Source: Paraneptunicella aestuarii (GTDB taxonomy: Bacteria; Pseudomonadota; Gammaproteobacteria; Enterobacterales; Alteromonadaceae). From it: DNA of 64,000 nt. Position 1 is the stretch's first letter; every line of letters starts with the position of its first letter. Below the pieces are notes generated by a model, which was given only the letters and a program-made list of their open reading frames with translations, had not been told where the DNA came from and searched no databases. This document shows positions 1-10,942 of this stretch, one piece after another. Made by a program: the position numbers and the translations under genes. The DNA lies in the NCBI RefSeq assembly GCF_019900845.1, contig NZ_CP074570.1, forward strand, positions 1,984,001 to 2,048,000, in the 5' to 3' direction.

Positions 1-1
1 T

Positions 2-598
2 TTAGCGGCTTCTCAGCTGCAACGCTTAAAAGATCGCAATATTAAACTGACCGCCTGCGTTGATAAAGTGGCTGCCAGTGGAGGTTATATGATGGCATGT
101 GTGGCTGATAAAATCCTGGCTGCGCCTTTTTCTGCCATCGGTTCAATCGGTGTATTGGCTCAAATCCCCAATTTTCATAAGTTGTTGAAGAAAAACAACA
201 TTGAGTTTGAACAGCATACGGCTGGTAAATACAAGCGCACTATTACCATGTTTGGTGAAAACGACGATGAAGGTCGTGCTAAATTCCGGGAAGAGCTGGA
301 AGAAGTGCATGGCATGTTTAAGGACTTTGTTCATTCTCATCGTGAAAATCTGGATATGGAAAAGATCGCCACAGGTGAATATTGGCATGGCATTAAAGCC
401 CATGAGCTGGGCTTGGTCGATGAATTGAAAACATCAGATGACTATCTGTTGGAGTGTTATAAAGACAAAGTCATCTTCCAGATCTCTTATAAAATGAAGA
501 AGTCGGTAGCGGAAAAGTTGTCCAAGTCAGCTTCAATGACCTTGAATTCAGTTATTTCCAAGCTGTGGGAAAAACAAAATTCGGGTATGTGGCAGTAG
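2..598 (+). CDS. sohB: SohB, S49-family inner-membrane peptidase (C-terminal part)
   Basis: The reading frame is open from the left edge, so the N-terminus lies outside the window. The visible 198 residues contain the S49 nucleophile region (AASGGYMMACVADKI) followed by the GSIGV and AGKYKRT segments, the latter carrying the expected general-base lysine. Together with the FREELEEVHGMFKDFV region these are typical of SohB rather than the longer SppA. The family forms Ser/Lys proteases at the inner membrane with the active site on the periplasmic side. A hairpin terminator follows. In Enterobacteria sohB lies close to topA; here three genes lie between them. Confidence 0.93.
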   Translation, partial: LAASQLQRLKDRNIKLTACVDKVAASGGYMMACVADKILAAPFSAIGSIGVLAQIPNFHKLLKKNNIEFEQHTAGKYKRTITMFGENDDEGRAKFREELEEVHGMFKDFVHSHRENLDMEKIATGEYWHGIKAHELGLVDELKTSDDYLLECYKDKVIFQISYKMKKSVAEKLSKSASMTLNSVISKLWEKQNSGMWQ

Positions 599-635
599 TG
601 AAAAGACTCAGTTAATTTGAAAATGAGTTTGAAAA

Positions 636-677
636 AAGCGGGTCACTTTAGTTCATCAAAGTGAACCCGTTTTTTTG
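636..677 (+). terminator. Rho-independent terminator after sohB
   Basis: A GC-rich stem (CGGGTCACTT with AAGTGAACCCG, one bulged base) is followed by a run of seven T residues. It lies 40 bases after the sohB stop and could also serve the convergent symporter gene because A residues precede the stem. Confidence 0.85.
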
Positions 678-725
678 ATTTGGCGTTATTGATAAAGCTA
701 TGGATGAAGAGCTAAAACGACAGAA

Positions 726-2072
726 TCAGGCGTTTTCCTTAAAGTGCTCGAAATCGACATCTTCGTCTTTCTGACCCGCGTTGGGGTTATTGTAGGTATC
801 GATATTCAGTTGTTTTTCTGAATTCGCGACGATACAGGCTACTGTGCAGTCGCCAGTTACGTTAACCGCGGTTCGGGTCATATCCAATAAACGGTCAACA
901 CCGATAATCAATGCAATACCTTCAACTGGCAAGTTCACTTGTTGCAATACCATTGCCAGCATTACCAACCCTGCGGAAGGAACCCCTGCGGTGCCGACAG
1001 AGGCGAGCGTTGCCGTTGCGATAACCATCAGGTAGTCGTTAAGAGACAAGTCTACGCCGTAAATCTGAGCGATAAATACCGTAGCACAACCTTGCATTAT
1101 TGCTGTGCCGTCCATGTTAATGGTGGCGCCCAAAGGAATAGTGAAAGAAGCCACATTATTTTTAATGCCCAGCTTATGCTGCGCTGTTTCCATTGTGATG
1201 GGTAAGGTTGCGCTACTGCTGCTGGTAGAAAATGCAAACATCGCCGCTTCACGCATTTTGCGCAATAGCATGAGCGGGCTTAACCCTGTAAATACTTTCA
1301 ACAAGGTTGGATACACCACAAGTGCATGGACAAATAAGGTGACGATAACCAGAACGAAATACTTCATCAAGCTGACAATGGTATCTAGTCCAATACTTGA
1401 AAACAGTTTTGCCATGAGGGCAAAGACGCCAATCGGAGCCAAATTCATAATAATGGTAACCAGGCGCAATATGATGTGATTTAAGTCTTCAAAGATGGCA
1501 CCAAGTCGTTTTCCTGCATCGCCAGACATTGCCATTGCAATGCCAAATAGAATAGAGAAAACAATAACCTGTAGCATGTTGGCATTGGCCATCGCTGCAA
1601 TGGGATTGGTGGGAACCATGTTCACGATCACCTGAACCAATGAGGGCGCTTCTTTAGCGGCATAGGATGCATTGGTTGGTAGCGTAATGTCTTGTCCGGG
1701 TGAGACCAGTAAGGCTAGCGTTATTGCTATGGTGATGGCGATGGCAGTTGTACCAATGTATAAGGCAATGGATTTACTGCCAAGACGCCCGAGTTGACTG
1801 GGTTCACTGAGGCTGCTGGTTCCACAAACGAGGGAAACAAAAACCAGTGGAACGACCATCATTTTCAAACTGGCGATGAAGATTTGTCCGATAATGGTAA
1901 AAATACCATCTACTAAAAATCCATACGTTGAAAAGTCTGTCCCCAGTAGGTTTATTCTAAAATCTCCGCTATCATCAAACAGTGATTGCAGCAAAAAACC
2001 AGTAATGATCCCGGCAACCATGCCGATGAAGATTCTACTGGTAAGTGAAAGTGAGTTGAAAGAGGCTTTCAT
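726..2072 (-). CDS. Dicarboxylate/amino acid:cation symporter (DAACS family)
   Basis: This is a sodium- or proton-coupled symporter for C4-dicarboxylates or acidic amino acids, about 448 residues, matching the usual length. The family signatures are visible: the serine-rich loop STSSSSATLPIT, the NMDGTAIMQG motif of TM7, the VGTAGVPSAG hairpin and the DRLLDMTRTAVNVTGD stretch of TM8. The frame extends upstream to 2177, but that adds 35 residues with no family resemblance and would overlap the divergent lipoprotein gene, so the ATG at 2072 before KASFNSLSL is preferred. Substrate cannot be told from sequence alone (GltP-like or DctA-like). Confidence 0.9.
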   Translation of the reverse strand: MKASFNSLSLTSRIFIGMVAGIITGFLLQSLFDDSGDFRINLLGTDFSTYGFLVDGIFTIIGQIFIASLKMMVVPLVFVSLVCGTSSLSEPSQLGRLGSKSIALYIGTTAIAITIAITLALLVSPGQDITLPTNASYAAKEAPSLVQVIVNMVPTNPIAAMANANMLQVIVFSILFGIAMAMSGDAGKRLGAIFEDLNHIILRLVTIIMNLAPIGVFALMAKLFSSIGLDTIVSLMKYFVLVIVTLFVHALVVYPTLLKVFTGLSPLMLLRKMREAAMFAFSTSSSSATLPITMETAQHKLGIKNNVASFTIPLGATINMDGTAIMQGCATVFIAQIYGVDLSLNDYLMVIATATLASVGTAGVPSAGLVMLAMVLQQVNLPVEGIALIIGVDRLLDMTRTAVNVTGDCTVACIVANSEKQLNIDTYNNPNAGQKDEDVDFEHFKENA

Positions 2073-2167
2073 TTGATTCTGATATAGTTTTTGTTGTTTT
2101 ACGTAGCCTAACAAGTTTGCATTAGAAGCTAAACTAAAAATTAAAATAAAGCACGGAGGTAGTTCCT

Positions 2168-4471
2168 TTGGTCGCACAACAGCATATCTCTCTCTTGGTT
2201 AAGAGTTTAGTCATTGGGGTATACATACTGTTATTAAGTGCTTGTGGTGGAGGCGGTAGTATTTCCAGGGATCAAACAGACCAGGGGAATAACACAACTC
2301 AGGTATTGCAAATTGCACTTGAGATCGCAGAACGAGATTCTGGAAGCAGCAGTAATCAACTCAGCTCAAGTACACCACTCACCGTCACTGCAACGGTTAC
2401 TGATTCAAATGGTAATGCGATTAATGACGAATTGGTCACATTTAGTTTTACTCAAACCGATTTAGCCTTTTTTGAGCCTGCTAATGGCACTGCGCTCACT
2501 GGAACAGATGGTGTAGCTACTATTGATATAACCGTTGGTGAGCAAGCGGGGGCAGGTAAGGTCGTCGCGACGTTGGAGTCTGGAGAAACGGCTGAAATTG
2601 GGTTTGTATCCGAGGGGGGGGGAACTCTGGTAACGGATGTTCCTGCGACTCTGGATTTGTATACCAGCGCTATTCAACTTTCTTCCAGTGGTTCAGAAGA
2701 GATTGAACTGATTGCCTTGGTTAAAAATGCTCAGAATGTGCTTTTGGAAGGTGTTACGGTTTCCTTTTCATCAGATTCTGGCGAATTGCAAATCATTCAG
2801 GCTACTTCAGGAACTGATGGCACGGCTCGCGCTATTCTGACTTCTCAAAACAATCCTGAAAACAGAACATTTACCGTTTCTGCCGAAGTCGGTAGTTTGC
2901 GTCAGGAAGTCGATATTGATGTGGTAGGGACGGAAGTGAGAATTAATGGCCCGGCCTCCGTTATTCTTAATGACACTGCGGAAATTACTATCGTTGTTGC
3001 AGATTCAGATGGTAACGGTATTCCTAATAAACAAGTGCAACTGTCATCGGCTAATGGAAATGGCTTAAGTAACACTAATCCCCGCACTGACGAAACAGGG
3101 CAAATCACGGTCAATTACACTGCGCTAAATTCCGGTGTTGATGTGATTACAGCCTCTTCTCTTGGTGCTGTGGGCAGTACAAATATTAGTGTACAGCAAG
3201 ATCAGTTCAGTTTTTCAACAGTCCCATCAGACGATATTGAATTAAATACTAATGCCAGCTTAAAAGTAACCTGGTTACGGGAAGGCGTTCCGTTTACAAA
3301 TGGCACGGTTACATTCAGCACCACTCGTGGAACGTTAAATACGACAACAGGCACGACAGACGCGAACGGACAGGTTTCTGTGTCTATCAATTCAACCAAT
3401 GCGGGTAAAGCGACTGTCTTGGCGCAAGGCGTTGATAACGTTGGTGAGATTGTGAATGCGAGAGCGGATATTGAATTTATTGCTACGCAGGTCGACAACA
3501 TTCTTATTGAAGCCAGCCCAAGTTCTATTGGCCCCGATGGGCAAAAGAGCACGATTACGGCTGTGTTACGTGATCCATTGGGTAACCTGGTGAAAGGCAA
3601 AACCATTAATTTCACAGCTGATGATGTCAGTGGTGGAAGTATTTCTCCGGCAACGGTTGTAACGGATAGTAATGGTTTGGCTACCACGGTATACACATCT
3701 AACACGGTAACGAGTGAAGACGCGATTATTATTACTGCGACGGAACCTGATTCGAATATTCAGGCTAGTACAAGTCTGACAGTTGGGGATCGAGCGTTAT
3801 TCATTTCTTTAGGAACGGGTAACAAAATTGAATCTCCGGATGAAGCCAGTTACCTGAAAAAATTCACTGTGTTTGTTACGGATGCTAATTCAAACCCTGT
3901 TGACGGTGCTAATTTAACTATCAGTGGCACTCCTGTGAAATATAGTGATTTATTGTCTCCTAATGCTCAGCCCGGGGATCCTAATTATGGAGTGATACGC
4001 CCTGCTTTTTATAAAGGGTATTGGGCACCGTTTCCTAGCGCAGATGCATTCGAGTATTGGGTGCCTGTTAAGACCATCGGTTGTGCGAATGAAGATGTGG
4101 ATGATGACGCAATATTGGATCCCAATGAAGATACCAATGGTGATGGTAACATCTCACCAGGAAATATTATTGCGATTGATGGTAATGTAACCACGGATGA
4201 TAATGGGCAGGCTATATTAAATCTTCGTTATCCAAAAACTTTCGCAGCTTGGGTGACTGTTAAAATAACAGCCAAGACGTTAGTTGCGGGTTCTGAGTCA
4301 AGAGTTAGCCAGTTTTATACCTTATCTGCAAGTGCGGAAGATGTGTCTATTGAAAGCACTACACCTAATACGAATCCGTATGGTGATGGCAGATATTTCG
4401 TTGAAGATCCGAATAACCCTGGAACGTTTATTGATGATGGTTCAGCGCTAACCTGTACTAACTCACTGTAA
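2168..4471 (+). CDS. Large lipoprotein with repeated bacterial Ig-like (Big_1/invasin-type) domains
   Basis: The product (767 residues) starts at a TTG preceded by a good ribosome-binding site (GGAGGT, 8 bases upstream). A signal sequence ends in the lipobox LLSAC, so Cys26 should be lipidated, followed by a glycine/serine linker. The body is four to five Ig-like domains of about 100 residues, each with the recurring pattern VTDSNGN...GTDG.A..., as in invasin/intimin Big_1 domains. Near residues 643-663 an Asp/Asn-rich stretch (DVDDDAILDPNED, TNGDGN) resembles a calcium-binding EF-type loop. It is probably a cell-surface or periplasmic adhesin-like protein; no enzymatic domain is visible. Confidence 0.85.
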   Translation: MVAQQHISLLVKSLVIGVYILLLSACGGGGSISRDQTDQGNNTTQVLQIALEIAERDSGSSSNQLSSSTPLTVTATVTDSNGNAINDELVTFSFTQTDLAFFEPANGTALTGTDGVATIDITVGEQAGAGKVVATLESGETAEIGFVSEGGGTLVTDVPATLDLYTSAIQLSSSGSEEIELIALVKNAQNVLLEGVTVSFSSDSGELQIIQATSGTDGTARAILTSQNNPENRTFTVSAEVGSLRQEVDIDVVGTEVRINGPASVILNDTAEITIVVADSDGNGIPNKQVQLSSANGNGLSNTNPRTDETGQITVNYTALNSGVDVITASSLGAVGSTNISVQQDQFSFSTVPSDDIELNTNASLKVTWLREGVPFTNGTVTFSTTRGTLNTTTGTTDANGQVSVSINSTNAGKATVLAQGVDNVGEIVNARADIEFIATQVDNILIEASPSSIGPDGQKSTITAVLRDPLGNLVKGKTINFTADDVSGGSISPATVVTDSNGLATTVYTSNTVTSEDAIIITATEPDSNIQASTSLTVGDRALFISLGTGNKIESPDEASYLKKFTVFVTDANSNPVDGANLTISGTPVKYSDLLSPNAQPGDPNYGVIRPAFYKGYWAPFPSADAFEYWVPVKTIGCANEDVDDDAILDPNEDTNGDGNISPGNIIAIDGNVTTDDNGQAILNLRYPKTFAAWVTVKITAKTLVAGSESRVSQFYTLSASAEDVSIESTTPNTNPYGDGRYFVEDPNNPGTFIDDGSALTCTNSL

Positions 4472-4499
4472 GCGTAGGGCGATATAATTCGCTATGCAG

Positions 4500-4530
4500 T
4501 AAAAAGGGCTTCAATGAAGCCCTTTTTACG
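4500..4530. terminator. Bidirectional terminator
   Basis: The symmetric hairpin AAAAAGGGCTTC-AAT-GAAGCCCTTTTT lies between the convergent lipoprotein gene and astB and has A and T tracts on both sides, so it can serve both. Confidence 0.9.
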
Positions 4531-4597
4531 TTTTGCATTCTATATATTGGACGCTCTATAAATTGCAAGCGCTAAGAACTGCCCGGATAACCAGCTG

Positions 4598-5938
4598 TTA
4601 CACTCTCTGGAATGGGTAAACAGAGCCCAATTTAAGGATTTGAGTTAGTTCATCCAGGGAACTTCTGGATTCAGCCAGCAATGCCGGATCGCGCAGGTCA
4701 TCCAGGCTTAGCTCGTCACGGTAGTGCTTGTTTACCCAGTGAGTCAGTTTACTGTACAGCGCGTCGTTCATCAGAGTATTAGGATTAACCGCTTGTAGCT
4801 CTTGCTCCGTTAAGGCTACTCGAAGTCTCAAGCACGCTGGGCCTCCGCCATTTTTCATGCTTTGCTTTACATCAAAATAGTGAACCTGTTTGATTGGCGT
4901 ACCCATTTCCACCAGCTCATTTAGATAGCTTGATACTGCTGTGCTTTCCTGACATTCCGTAGGTGCTATGATCGCCATCTCGCCGTTAGGCAGGGTGATG
5001 ATTTGGGTATTAAACAAATAGGTTTTTACCGCTTCCTGCACGGAAACTGCATCGGTGCTGACCTTAATGAAATGTAATGGCGAATCGCCAAATTTCTGTT
5101 GAATTTCGTCCAGTGCAGAAACGGTGTCAGCGAAGGCTTGCTCATGATAGAACAGGACGTTTTGATTACCGACGGAAATAACATCGTTGTGGAATACGCC
5201 CTGATCAATCACATTTGGGTTTTGCTGAATATACACAACATTGTCATCACTTAAACCATGTAAACGTGCAATAGCCTGGCACGCTTCATAAGTTTGACGG
5301 GCAGGGTATTTGGTTGGCGCTGGCTTTGATGCATCAAAGGCATAACGTCCGAAGACAAATAATTCGACGCCTTCCTGACCATAGTCTTTACAAAGACGAG
5401 TGTGGTTTGCCGCGCCTTCATCACCAAAGTGTTCGTTATCGGGTAAATGCTTGTGATGGACAAAGTATTTACTGTCGTGAAATGTACCTTGCAGAATGCG
5501 CCCTGTGACTTCAGGCTCCAAAGAGCGATGGAATTTGTTTGTCAGGTTGGCTGGCGTGAAATGCACGCGTCCATCGGCGGTGTCAGCACTGGGTGATACA
5601 GTCGCAGCATTGGCTGTCCACATGCTGGATGCGGAGCAACAAGCTAAATGCACTTCAGGGGCTTTCTGAGCGGCTTTCTCCAGAACCTCGGCGTCTGACC
5701 CGGAAAAGCCTAGACGACGCAGTGTGTAAATATCAGGGCGCTCCTGTGGTGCTAATACACCTTGCTTCATGCCCATATCCGACAGCGCTTTCATTTTTGC
5801 CAGTCCTTGTAAGGCTGCCTGTTTTGGATGGCTGTTGGCACTGGCATTACTAAAAGAGGCAACATTACCAAAGGATAAACCTGCGTAATTGTGAGTCGGG
5901 CCGACAAGGCCGTCAAAATTCACTTCAAAATTCTTCAT
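4598..5938 (-). CDS. astB: N-succinylarginine dihydrolase AstB
   Basis: AstB hydrolyses N2-succinylarginine to N2-succinylornithine, ammonia and CO2, the second step of the arginine succinyltransferase catabolic pathway in the cytoplasm. The 446-residue product has the family start ([19 protein letters not shown]) and the conserved C-terminal [12 protein letters not shown] segment holding the catalytic cysteine. The ATG is preceded by a strong AAGGAGGT. The other ast genes are not adjacent, so the pathway is split in this genome. Confidence 0.96.
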   Translation of the reverse strand: MKNFEVNFDGLVGPTHNYAGLSFGNVASFSNASANSHPKQAALQGLAKMKALSDMGMKQGVLAPQERPDIYTLRRLGFSGSDAEVLEKAAQKAPEVHLACCSASSMWTANAATVSPSADTADGRVHFTPANLTNKFHRSLEPEVTGRILQGTFHDSKYFVHHKHLPDNEHFGDEGAANHTRLCKDYGQEGVELFVFGRYAFDASKPAPTKYPARQTYEACQAIARLHGLSDDNVVYIQQNPNVIDQGVFHNDVISVGNQNVLFYHEQAFADTVSALDEIQQKFGDSPLHFIKVSTDAVSVQEAVKTYLFNTQIITLPNGEMAIIAPTECQESTAVSSYLNELVEMGTPIKQVHYFDVKQSMKNGGGPACLRLRVALTEQELQAVNPNTLMNDALYSKLTHWVNKHYRDELSLDDLRDPALLAESRSSLDELTQILKLGSVYPFQRV

Positions 5939-6209
5939 TGATTACCTCCTTCTGTGTTTTACGTTGCACTGCAAACACATGCTATTTATGTAATTGGGCG
6001 GGAGAATATACGATTTTCTATCAGGCTTCCATTTCCTCCACCCCTTATTTTTACGGCTTATAGCCCTTTTCCTACATAACTATTAAGAAGAACTTGTTTT
6101 CTATCCACTTTGAAGATATATCTTAAAAAAAGAATGAAAGTTATAGCCACCGTAAATTTCCGGCTCGAATCTCCCCAACCCTAGTGAATATAAGGTTTAG
6201 CAAAAGAAT

Positions 6210-8840
6210 ATGGCAAAGTCTCTGGTTATTGTGGAGTCGCCAGCCAAGGCGAAAACAATAAATAAATATTTGGGCAAGGATTTTATTGTGAAATCCAGTG
6301 TTGGACACGTAAGAGACCTTCCTAAGAAAGCATTGGGTAAAGTTCCGCCTAAAAAAACAGCAAAAGAATTGAAGGCGTTTTCTGAACAGGATAAAGAAAA
6401 GTATTTACGCCAACATGAGTATGCGAAATTAGTTGATCGTATGGGTGTTGATCCCGAAAACGATTGGGACGCGCACTATGAAATCATGGAAGGTAAGGAA
6501 AAAGTCGTCAATGAGCTGAAAAAGCTAGCTAAAAGTGCCGAAAATATCTATCTCGCAACGGACTTGGATAGGGAAGGAGAGGCTATTGCATGGCATTTAA
6601 AATCCCTTATTGGCGATAAAGATACCAAGTTCCATCGTGTGGTGTTTAACGAAATTACCAAGAATGCAATAAAGGAAGCGTTCGAGCATCCGGGTGAGTT
6701 AAATTCTGAGCGTGTCAATGCGCAACAGGCTCGCCGTTTTCTGGATAGAGTCGTGGGCTTTATGCTTTCTCCTTTATTATGGAAAAAGGTGGCTCGTGGC
6801 CTTTCCGCCGGGCGTGTACAGTCTGTTGCTGTACGTTTGGTTGTTGAACGTGAGCGTGAAATTAAAGCCTTTGTTCCCGAAGAATTCTGGGATGTGCATG
6901 CGGATGTGAACAGTCCAGCTCAGCAATCTTTCAGAATGCTGGTAAGCAAGCATAAAGGCGAGACATTCAAACCTCGTAATGAACAGGAAACGCAATCAGC
7001 TCTGGCAATACTTAAAGATGCTGAATATGAAGTTGTTTCTCGCGAATCCAAACCGACACAAAGTCGTCCATCGGCACCATTCATCACATCGACATTACAG
7101 CAGGCTGCAAGCTCTCGATTAGGTTTCGGCGTTAAGAAAACCATGATGATGGCTCAGCGCTTATATGAAGCTGGGCATATCACCTATATGCGTACAGACT
7201 CTACCAATCTTAGTGCTGAAGCAGTGGCAAGCTGTCGCGATTATATTGAAGAGCAATTTGGCAGCCAGTATTTACCTGAAAAAGCGAATGTGTATGGTAG
7301 CAAAGAAGGGGCTCAGGAAGCTCACGAAGCTATCAGACCTTCTAATGTCCAGGTGCAATCAGCTAGCCTTGGCGATATGGAGAGAGATGCTCAACGTTTG
7401 TATGAGCTGATTTGGCGTCAATTCGTCGCTTGCCAGATGACACCAGCCAAATATGATGCAACCACTATTTTAGTGAAAGCCGATGACTTTGAGTTGGCCG
7501 CAAAAGGTCGAGTCATGAAGTTCGACGGTTGGACTCGTGTCCAAGAACAAATTAAGCGCAAAGGTGAAGACGATACGACTTTACCTGCCGTGAAAGAAGG
7601 TGATGTGCTGAATCTTTTGCATCTTGATCCCAAGCAGCACTTTACCAAGCCTCCAGCAAGGTTCAGTGAAGCAGCCTTGGTTAAGGAATTGGAGAAGCGG
7701 GGCATTGGTCGTCCTTCTACTTACGCCAGCATCATTTCCACCATTCAGGATCGTGGCTATGTCCGCCTTGAAAATAAGCGTTTTTACGCTGAGAAAATGG
7801 GTGAGATCGTCAGTGATCGCCTATTGGAAAACTTCAAGGATTTAATGAGCTACGACTTCACCGCGAACATGGAACAACACCTTGATGAAATCGCGGAAGG
7901 CAAGTTGTACTGGAAAGATGTTCTGAACGAATTTTATAAAGGTTTCTCCCAGAAGTTGTTAACAGCCGAAAAAGAGCCAGAAGATGGCGGGATGCATACC
8001 AACAAGGCAGTAGGAACAAACATTCCTTGTAATGTGTGTGGACGCCCCATGAACATTCGTACAGCAAGTACAGGGGTTTTCCTTGGCTGTTCAGGCTTTA
8101 ATCTGCCTCCGGATGAGCGTTGTAGCAATACCATGAACCTCACTCCCGGTGAAGAAGCCATTAATGTGGATGATGACGAGTCAGAAACAGAAATACTGCG
8201 TAACAAGAAGCGCTGTCAAAAGTGCGGTACGGCTATGGATAGTTATCTGTTAGACGAAACTCGCAAGCTGCACATTTGTGGTAACAACCCCAGCTGTGAT
8301 GGTCATTTGGTGGAAAAGGGCAGCTTCAAACTGAAAGGTTACGATGGCCCTCTGATTGAGTGTGATCGTTGCCATTCTGATATGGAGCTGAAAAACGGAC
8401 GTTTTGGTAAGTACTTTAAATGTACCAATGAAACCTGTGGTAACACGCGTAAGTTGCTGAAAAATGGTGAAGTTGCACCGCCTAAATGCGACCCCGTTGA
8501 TTTGCCAGAATTACCTTGTACCAAATCGGATGCTCACTTCGTATTGCGTGACGGGGCTTCGGGCGTGTTCCTTGCCGCACATAACTTCCCTAAATCTCGC
8601 GAAACCAGAGCGCCTCTGGTCGCTGAATTAAAACGATTTAAGGATAGATTGCCAGACAAGTTGAAATACCTGGCTGATGCGCCTGAGAACGATTCAGAGG
8701 GCAATGACAGTATTGTGCGTTTTAGCCGTAAAACGAAGCAGCAATACGTGATGACCGAGAATGAATCCGGTAAGGCAACGGGTTGGGCTGCCTGGTATAA
8801 AGGTGGTAAATGGCAGGTAGACGACAAGAAGAAAAAATAG
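6210..8840 (+). CDS. topA: DNA topoisomerase I
   Basis: This type IA topoisomerase relaxes negative supercoils. The 876-residue protein has the N-terminal TOPRIM domain ([20 protein letters not shown] and the [10 protein letters not shown] metal-binding motif), the active-site region [11 protein letters not shown] with catalytic Tyr326, and three C-terminal Cys4 zinc ribbons (CNVCG, CQKCG and CDRCH clusters), followed by a lysine-rich tail. Length and order match E. coli TopA. Confidence 0.98.
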   Translation: MAKSLVIVESPAKAKTINKYLGKDFIVKSSVGHVRDLPKKALGKVPPKKTAKELKAFSEQDKEKYLRQHEYAKLVDRMGVDPENDWDAHYEIMEGKEKVVNELKKLAKSAENIYLATDLDREGEAIAWHLKSLIGDKDTKFHRVVFNEITKNAIKEAFEHPGELNSERVNAQQARRFLDRVVGFMLSPLLWKKVARGLSAGRVQSVAVRLVVEREREIKAFVPEEFWDVHADVNSPAQQSFRMLVSKHKGETFKPRNEQETQSALAILKDAEYEVVSRESKPTQSRPSAPFITSTLQQAASSRLGFGVKKTMMMAQRLYEAGHITYMRTDSTNLSAEAVASCRDYIEEQFGSQYLPEKANVYGSKEGAQEAHEAIRPSNVQVQSASLGDMERDAQRLYELIWRQFVACQMTPAKYDATTILVKADDFELAAKGRVMKFDGWTRVQEQIKRKGEDDTTLPAVKEGDVLNLLHLDPKQHFTKPPARFSEAALVKELEKRGIGRPSTYASIISTIQDRGYVRLENKRFYAEKMGEIVSDRLLENFKDLMSYDFTANMEQHLDEIAEGKLYWKDVLNEFYKGFSQKLLTAEKEPEDGGMHTNKAVGTNIPCNVCGRPMNIRTASTGVFLGCSGFNLPPDERCSNTMNLTPGEEAINVDDDESETEILRNKKRCQKCGTAMDSYLLDETRKLHICGNNPSCDGHLVEKGSFKLKGYDGPLIECDRCHSDMELKNGRFGKYFKCTNETCGNTRKLLKNGEVAPPKCDPVDLPELPCTKSDAHFVLRDGASGVFLAAHNFPKSRETRAPLVAELKRFKDRLPDKLKYLADAPENDSEGNDSIVRFSRKTKQQYVMTENESGKATGWAAWYKGGKWQVDDKKKK

Positions 8841-8865
8841 TTCGTTATAAAGCTGAAAGTCTATT

Positions 8866-8900
8866 TAAAGAAAGCAGCCAGTTGGCTGCTTTCTTGTTTT
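8866..8900 (+). terminator. topA terminator
   Basis: The perfect hairpin GAAAGCAGCC-AGTT-GGCTGCTTTC is followed by TTGTTTTT, just after the topA stop. Confidence 0.85.
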
Positions 8901-8952
8901 TGGTTTCTTATATTGAGCCTTTATCAAGCTCTAAATAAGTGCGCATAACCGC

Positions 8953-9059
8953 AAGTCACCTACAGAAATTGAACGCAGACTCGCGGTAAATCAATCCCTT
9001 GAGGCTCCACAGCCGCATCCTTGTGGCTGTGGGTCTGCTCCCCACTTTCTTAGGTGACT
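8953..9059. repeat. Nested palindromic repeat, copy A
   Basis: Outer arms AGTCACCTA...TAGGTGACT are inverted repeats. Inside is an asymmetric core bounded by CGCAGACTCG and GGGTCTGC, containing a private hairpin (CCACAGCC / GGCTGTGG). The core is in the same orientation as copy D and opposite to copies B and C. It lies between the convergent topA and crystallin-like genes. Confidence 0.8.
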
Positions 9060-9144
9060 GATTATTTGGAACAGTTATTTAGCTTTGATGGGCGGCTTAG
9101 CTTTCAATGTGCAGTCACCGCTACCTTCAGCTTCGTTTCAGCCT

Positions 9145-10653
9145 CTACTGGCTAACGAATTTAGAAGAGGATATTTTGTCGCCAAAGCTTTGATTTTTCA
9201 GGTTGGAATAGGTTTGCAACGTACCCGTTCCACTTAACGTTAGTGCGCTACCACCGTAGCTGTCATTTTGATACACCTTCATGGCATAGCCGGATGGAAT
9301 ACACCAGCGAACAGATGAAGCTTTGTCGTTAAAGGACTCCATCGCATCATAGGTATAGTTCACGTAAGGCTTTAAGTTTCTGTCGACATAGTCAATTAAC
9401 AGGTGTCGGTCGCCGAAAGTATCGTCATCAAATAATTCGACCCAGGCGTCATTAATCGTTGGGCAGCTGGTTCTTTCAGCAGCAAATTCAGCCATTTTGA
9501 TAGAACCTGATGGCCCATCAAGTCCGTGCTCTGTGGAATACAAAATTAACTCACCTTGCGTATCCACATATAATCCCCCGGCAGCCAGAAGATCACATTG
9601 CTGAGCACTCAGTTCTTCGCACCAGACATGTTTCTTACCACGTTTGGTGAGTACCAGTGAATTACCGCTACCATTGGTGATGCGGTATAGGTCTGCCCAA
9701 TCTTCACCCCAGCCAGGAATGGCGACATTATTGTGCGTACCTGCTACGTAAATACTGCCGTTACAGCCCATCAGGAAAGTAATGGCCTGATAGGTCGTTG
9801 GTTGCGAATCTGGCCAGTTGTAATCAATGCTTCCCGAACCGAGGCCATCAACGGAGAAGCGCCAATGATAGTAAGGTGTGAAGCTGGTATTGGGATCTGC
9901 CAGAGAGGTGGTGGTTGAAACATAGAATTGAATACCCGTGTCTCTTCCCACACCCAGCAGATACTTGCCATTTTGAAGTCGGATAATAGCGACATTACCC
10001 GCGCTGTCATGTGATGAAGCTACGGAGTAGGGGCGAATGACCGGGTTGGCAGGGTTTGATACATCGTAAAACAATACTTCAGTGTTAATACTGGTGTTGG
10101 CTGAGTTGGTGCGATTCTCAGCTGGCAGTAATAACGTATCGCCATAGATCTGAATTCCGCCAATATGATCATAGCGATTACCGGTTGCCTGGCTTATCGG
10201 TAACACATGCTTGATGACTTTATCTGTGCTGACAGGAGCCGTGTCTTTGAATTTACTGTAGTAAGAAAAGCGGTTAGAGCGATAACGAACACCGTCTGTA
10301 TTTCTTGATGCCATTTGCGCAATGACAAATCCGCCAGTTGTTCCTGATGTGCTGTGAGATATGGCAACGTATTGATTGTTGCCATTTTGCAACCGAGCCA
10401 CACCTTGCCAGTGTCCGCCATTATGAGCGTAAACGCCTTTATGCACGCCCATAATGTCAGAACGGTTTCTAATGCGATTAAAGCTGCTTTCAACGTTAAC
10501 GACACACCTGTCTTGTAGGCTGTTAGCGCTGTATTGAACGTAGCCTGTCATTGCCTCATAAGCGTGACTGGTCGCTGTTACCAGCAAGGATACTGCTGTT
10601 AGGTAAAAGATTCGGTAAAAAGCTCGGTAAAACTTCGCAAGATAGTGTTTCAT
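9145..10653 (-). CDS. Secreted protein with C-terminal beta/gamma-crystallin-like domain
   Basis: The 502-residue product begins with a signal peptide (hydrophobic stretch ending in SHA, residues about 15-31). The central 350 residues are beta-rich and propeller-like in character, with no family I recognise. The last 100 residues look like a beta/gamma-crystallin domain: two Greek-key calcium motifs of the (N/D)(N/D)xxSS type are visible, NDKASS at 442-447 and a variant GDKISS at 491-496. Such domains bind calcium and often stabilise secreted proteins. Function is unknown. It is monocistronic, with elements on both sides separating it from topA and fadE. Confidence 0.75.
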   Translation of the reverse strand: MKHYLAKFYRAFYRIFYLTAVSLLVTATSHAYEAMTGYVQYSANSLQDRCVVNVESSFNRIRNRSDIMGVHKGVYAHNGGHWQGVARLQNGNNQYVAISHSTSGTTGGFVIAQMASRNTDGVRYRSNRFSYYSKFKDTAPVSTDKVIKHVLPISQATGNRYDHIGGIQIYGDTLLLPAENRTNSANTSINTEVLFYDVSNPANPVIRPYSVASSHDSAGNVAIIRLQNGKYLLGVGRDTGIQFYVSTTTSLADPNTSFTPYYHWRFSVDGLGSGSIDYNWPDSQPTTYQAITFLMGCNGSIYVAGTHNNVAIPGWGEDWADLYRITNGSGNSLVLTKRGKKHVWCEELSAQQCDLLAAGGLYVDTQGELILYSTEHGLDGPSGSIKMAEFAAERTSCPTINDAWVELFDDDTFGDRHLLIDYVDRNLKPYVNYTYDAMESFNDKASSVRWCIPSGYAMKVYQNDSYGGSALTLSGTGTLQTYSNLKNQSFGDKISSSKFVSQ

Positions 10654-10942
10654 TCTTTCTCCCGCTGAGATCTTGTTAAAAGTGGCTCCATTAATGATTG
10701 GAGCGATGAAATGTAGAGGTCATGAGAATTGCATGGGTAATATACTTTACCTCTTGGTTTTGGCAAAAGGAAAGATGTCATGACAAATGAGACAACTAAT
10801 CTGAGAGGGAACTGACAATGTGAAGAGCGGTTGACGATGTGGAGGGAAAAGTGCTGTGTGGATTACTGGGAGAGTGAGAGATAGTGTGAGAGAGAAGCAG
10901 CCACCACCCAATAGAGCGATGGCTGTCATTTAGACGTTTTGA

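Noticed and set aside
2073..2177. N-terminal extension of the symporter
   Set aside because: Adds residues unlike the family and overlaps the divergent lipoprotein's ribosome-binding site.
10747..10929. 60-residue frame between fadE and the crystallin-like gene
   Set aside because: Low-complexity composition, no ribosome-binding site, and located in a promoter region.
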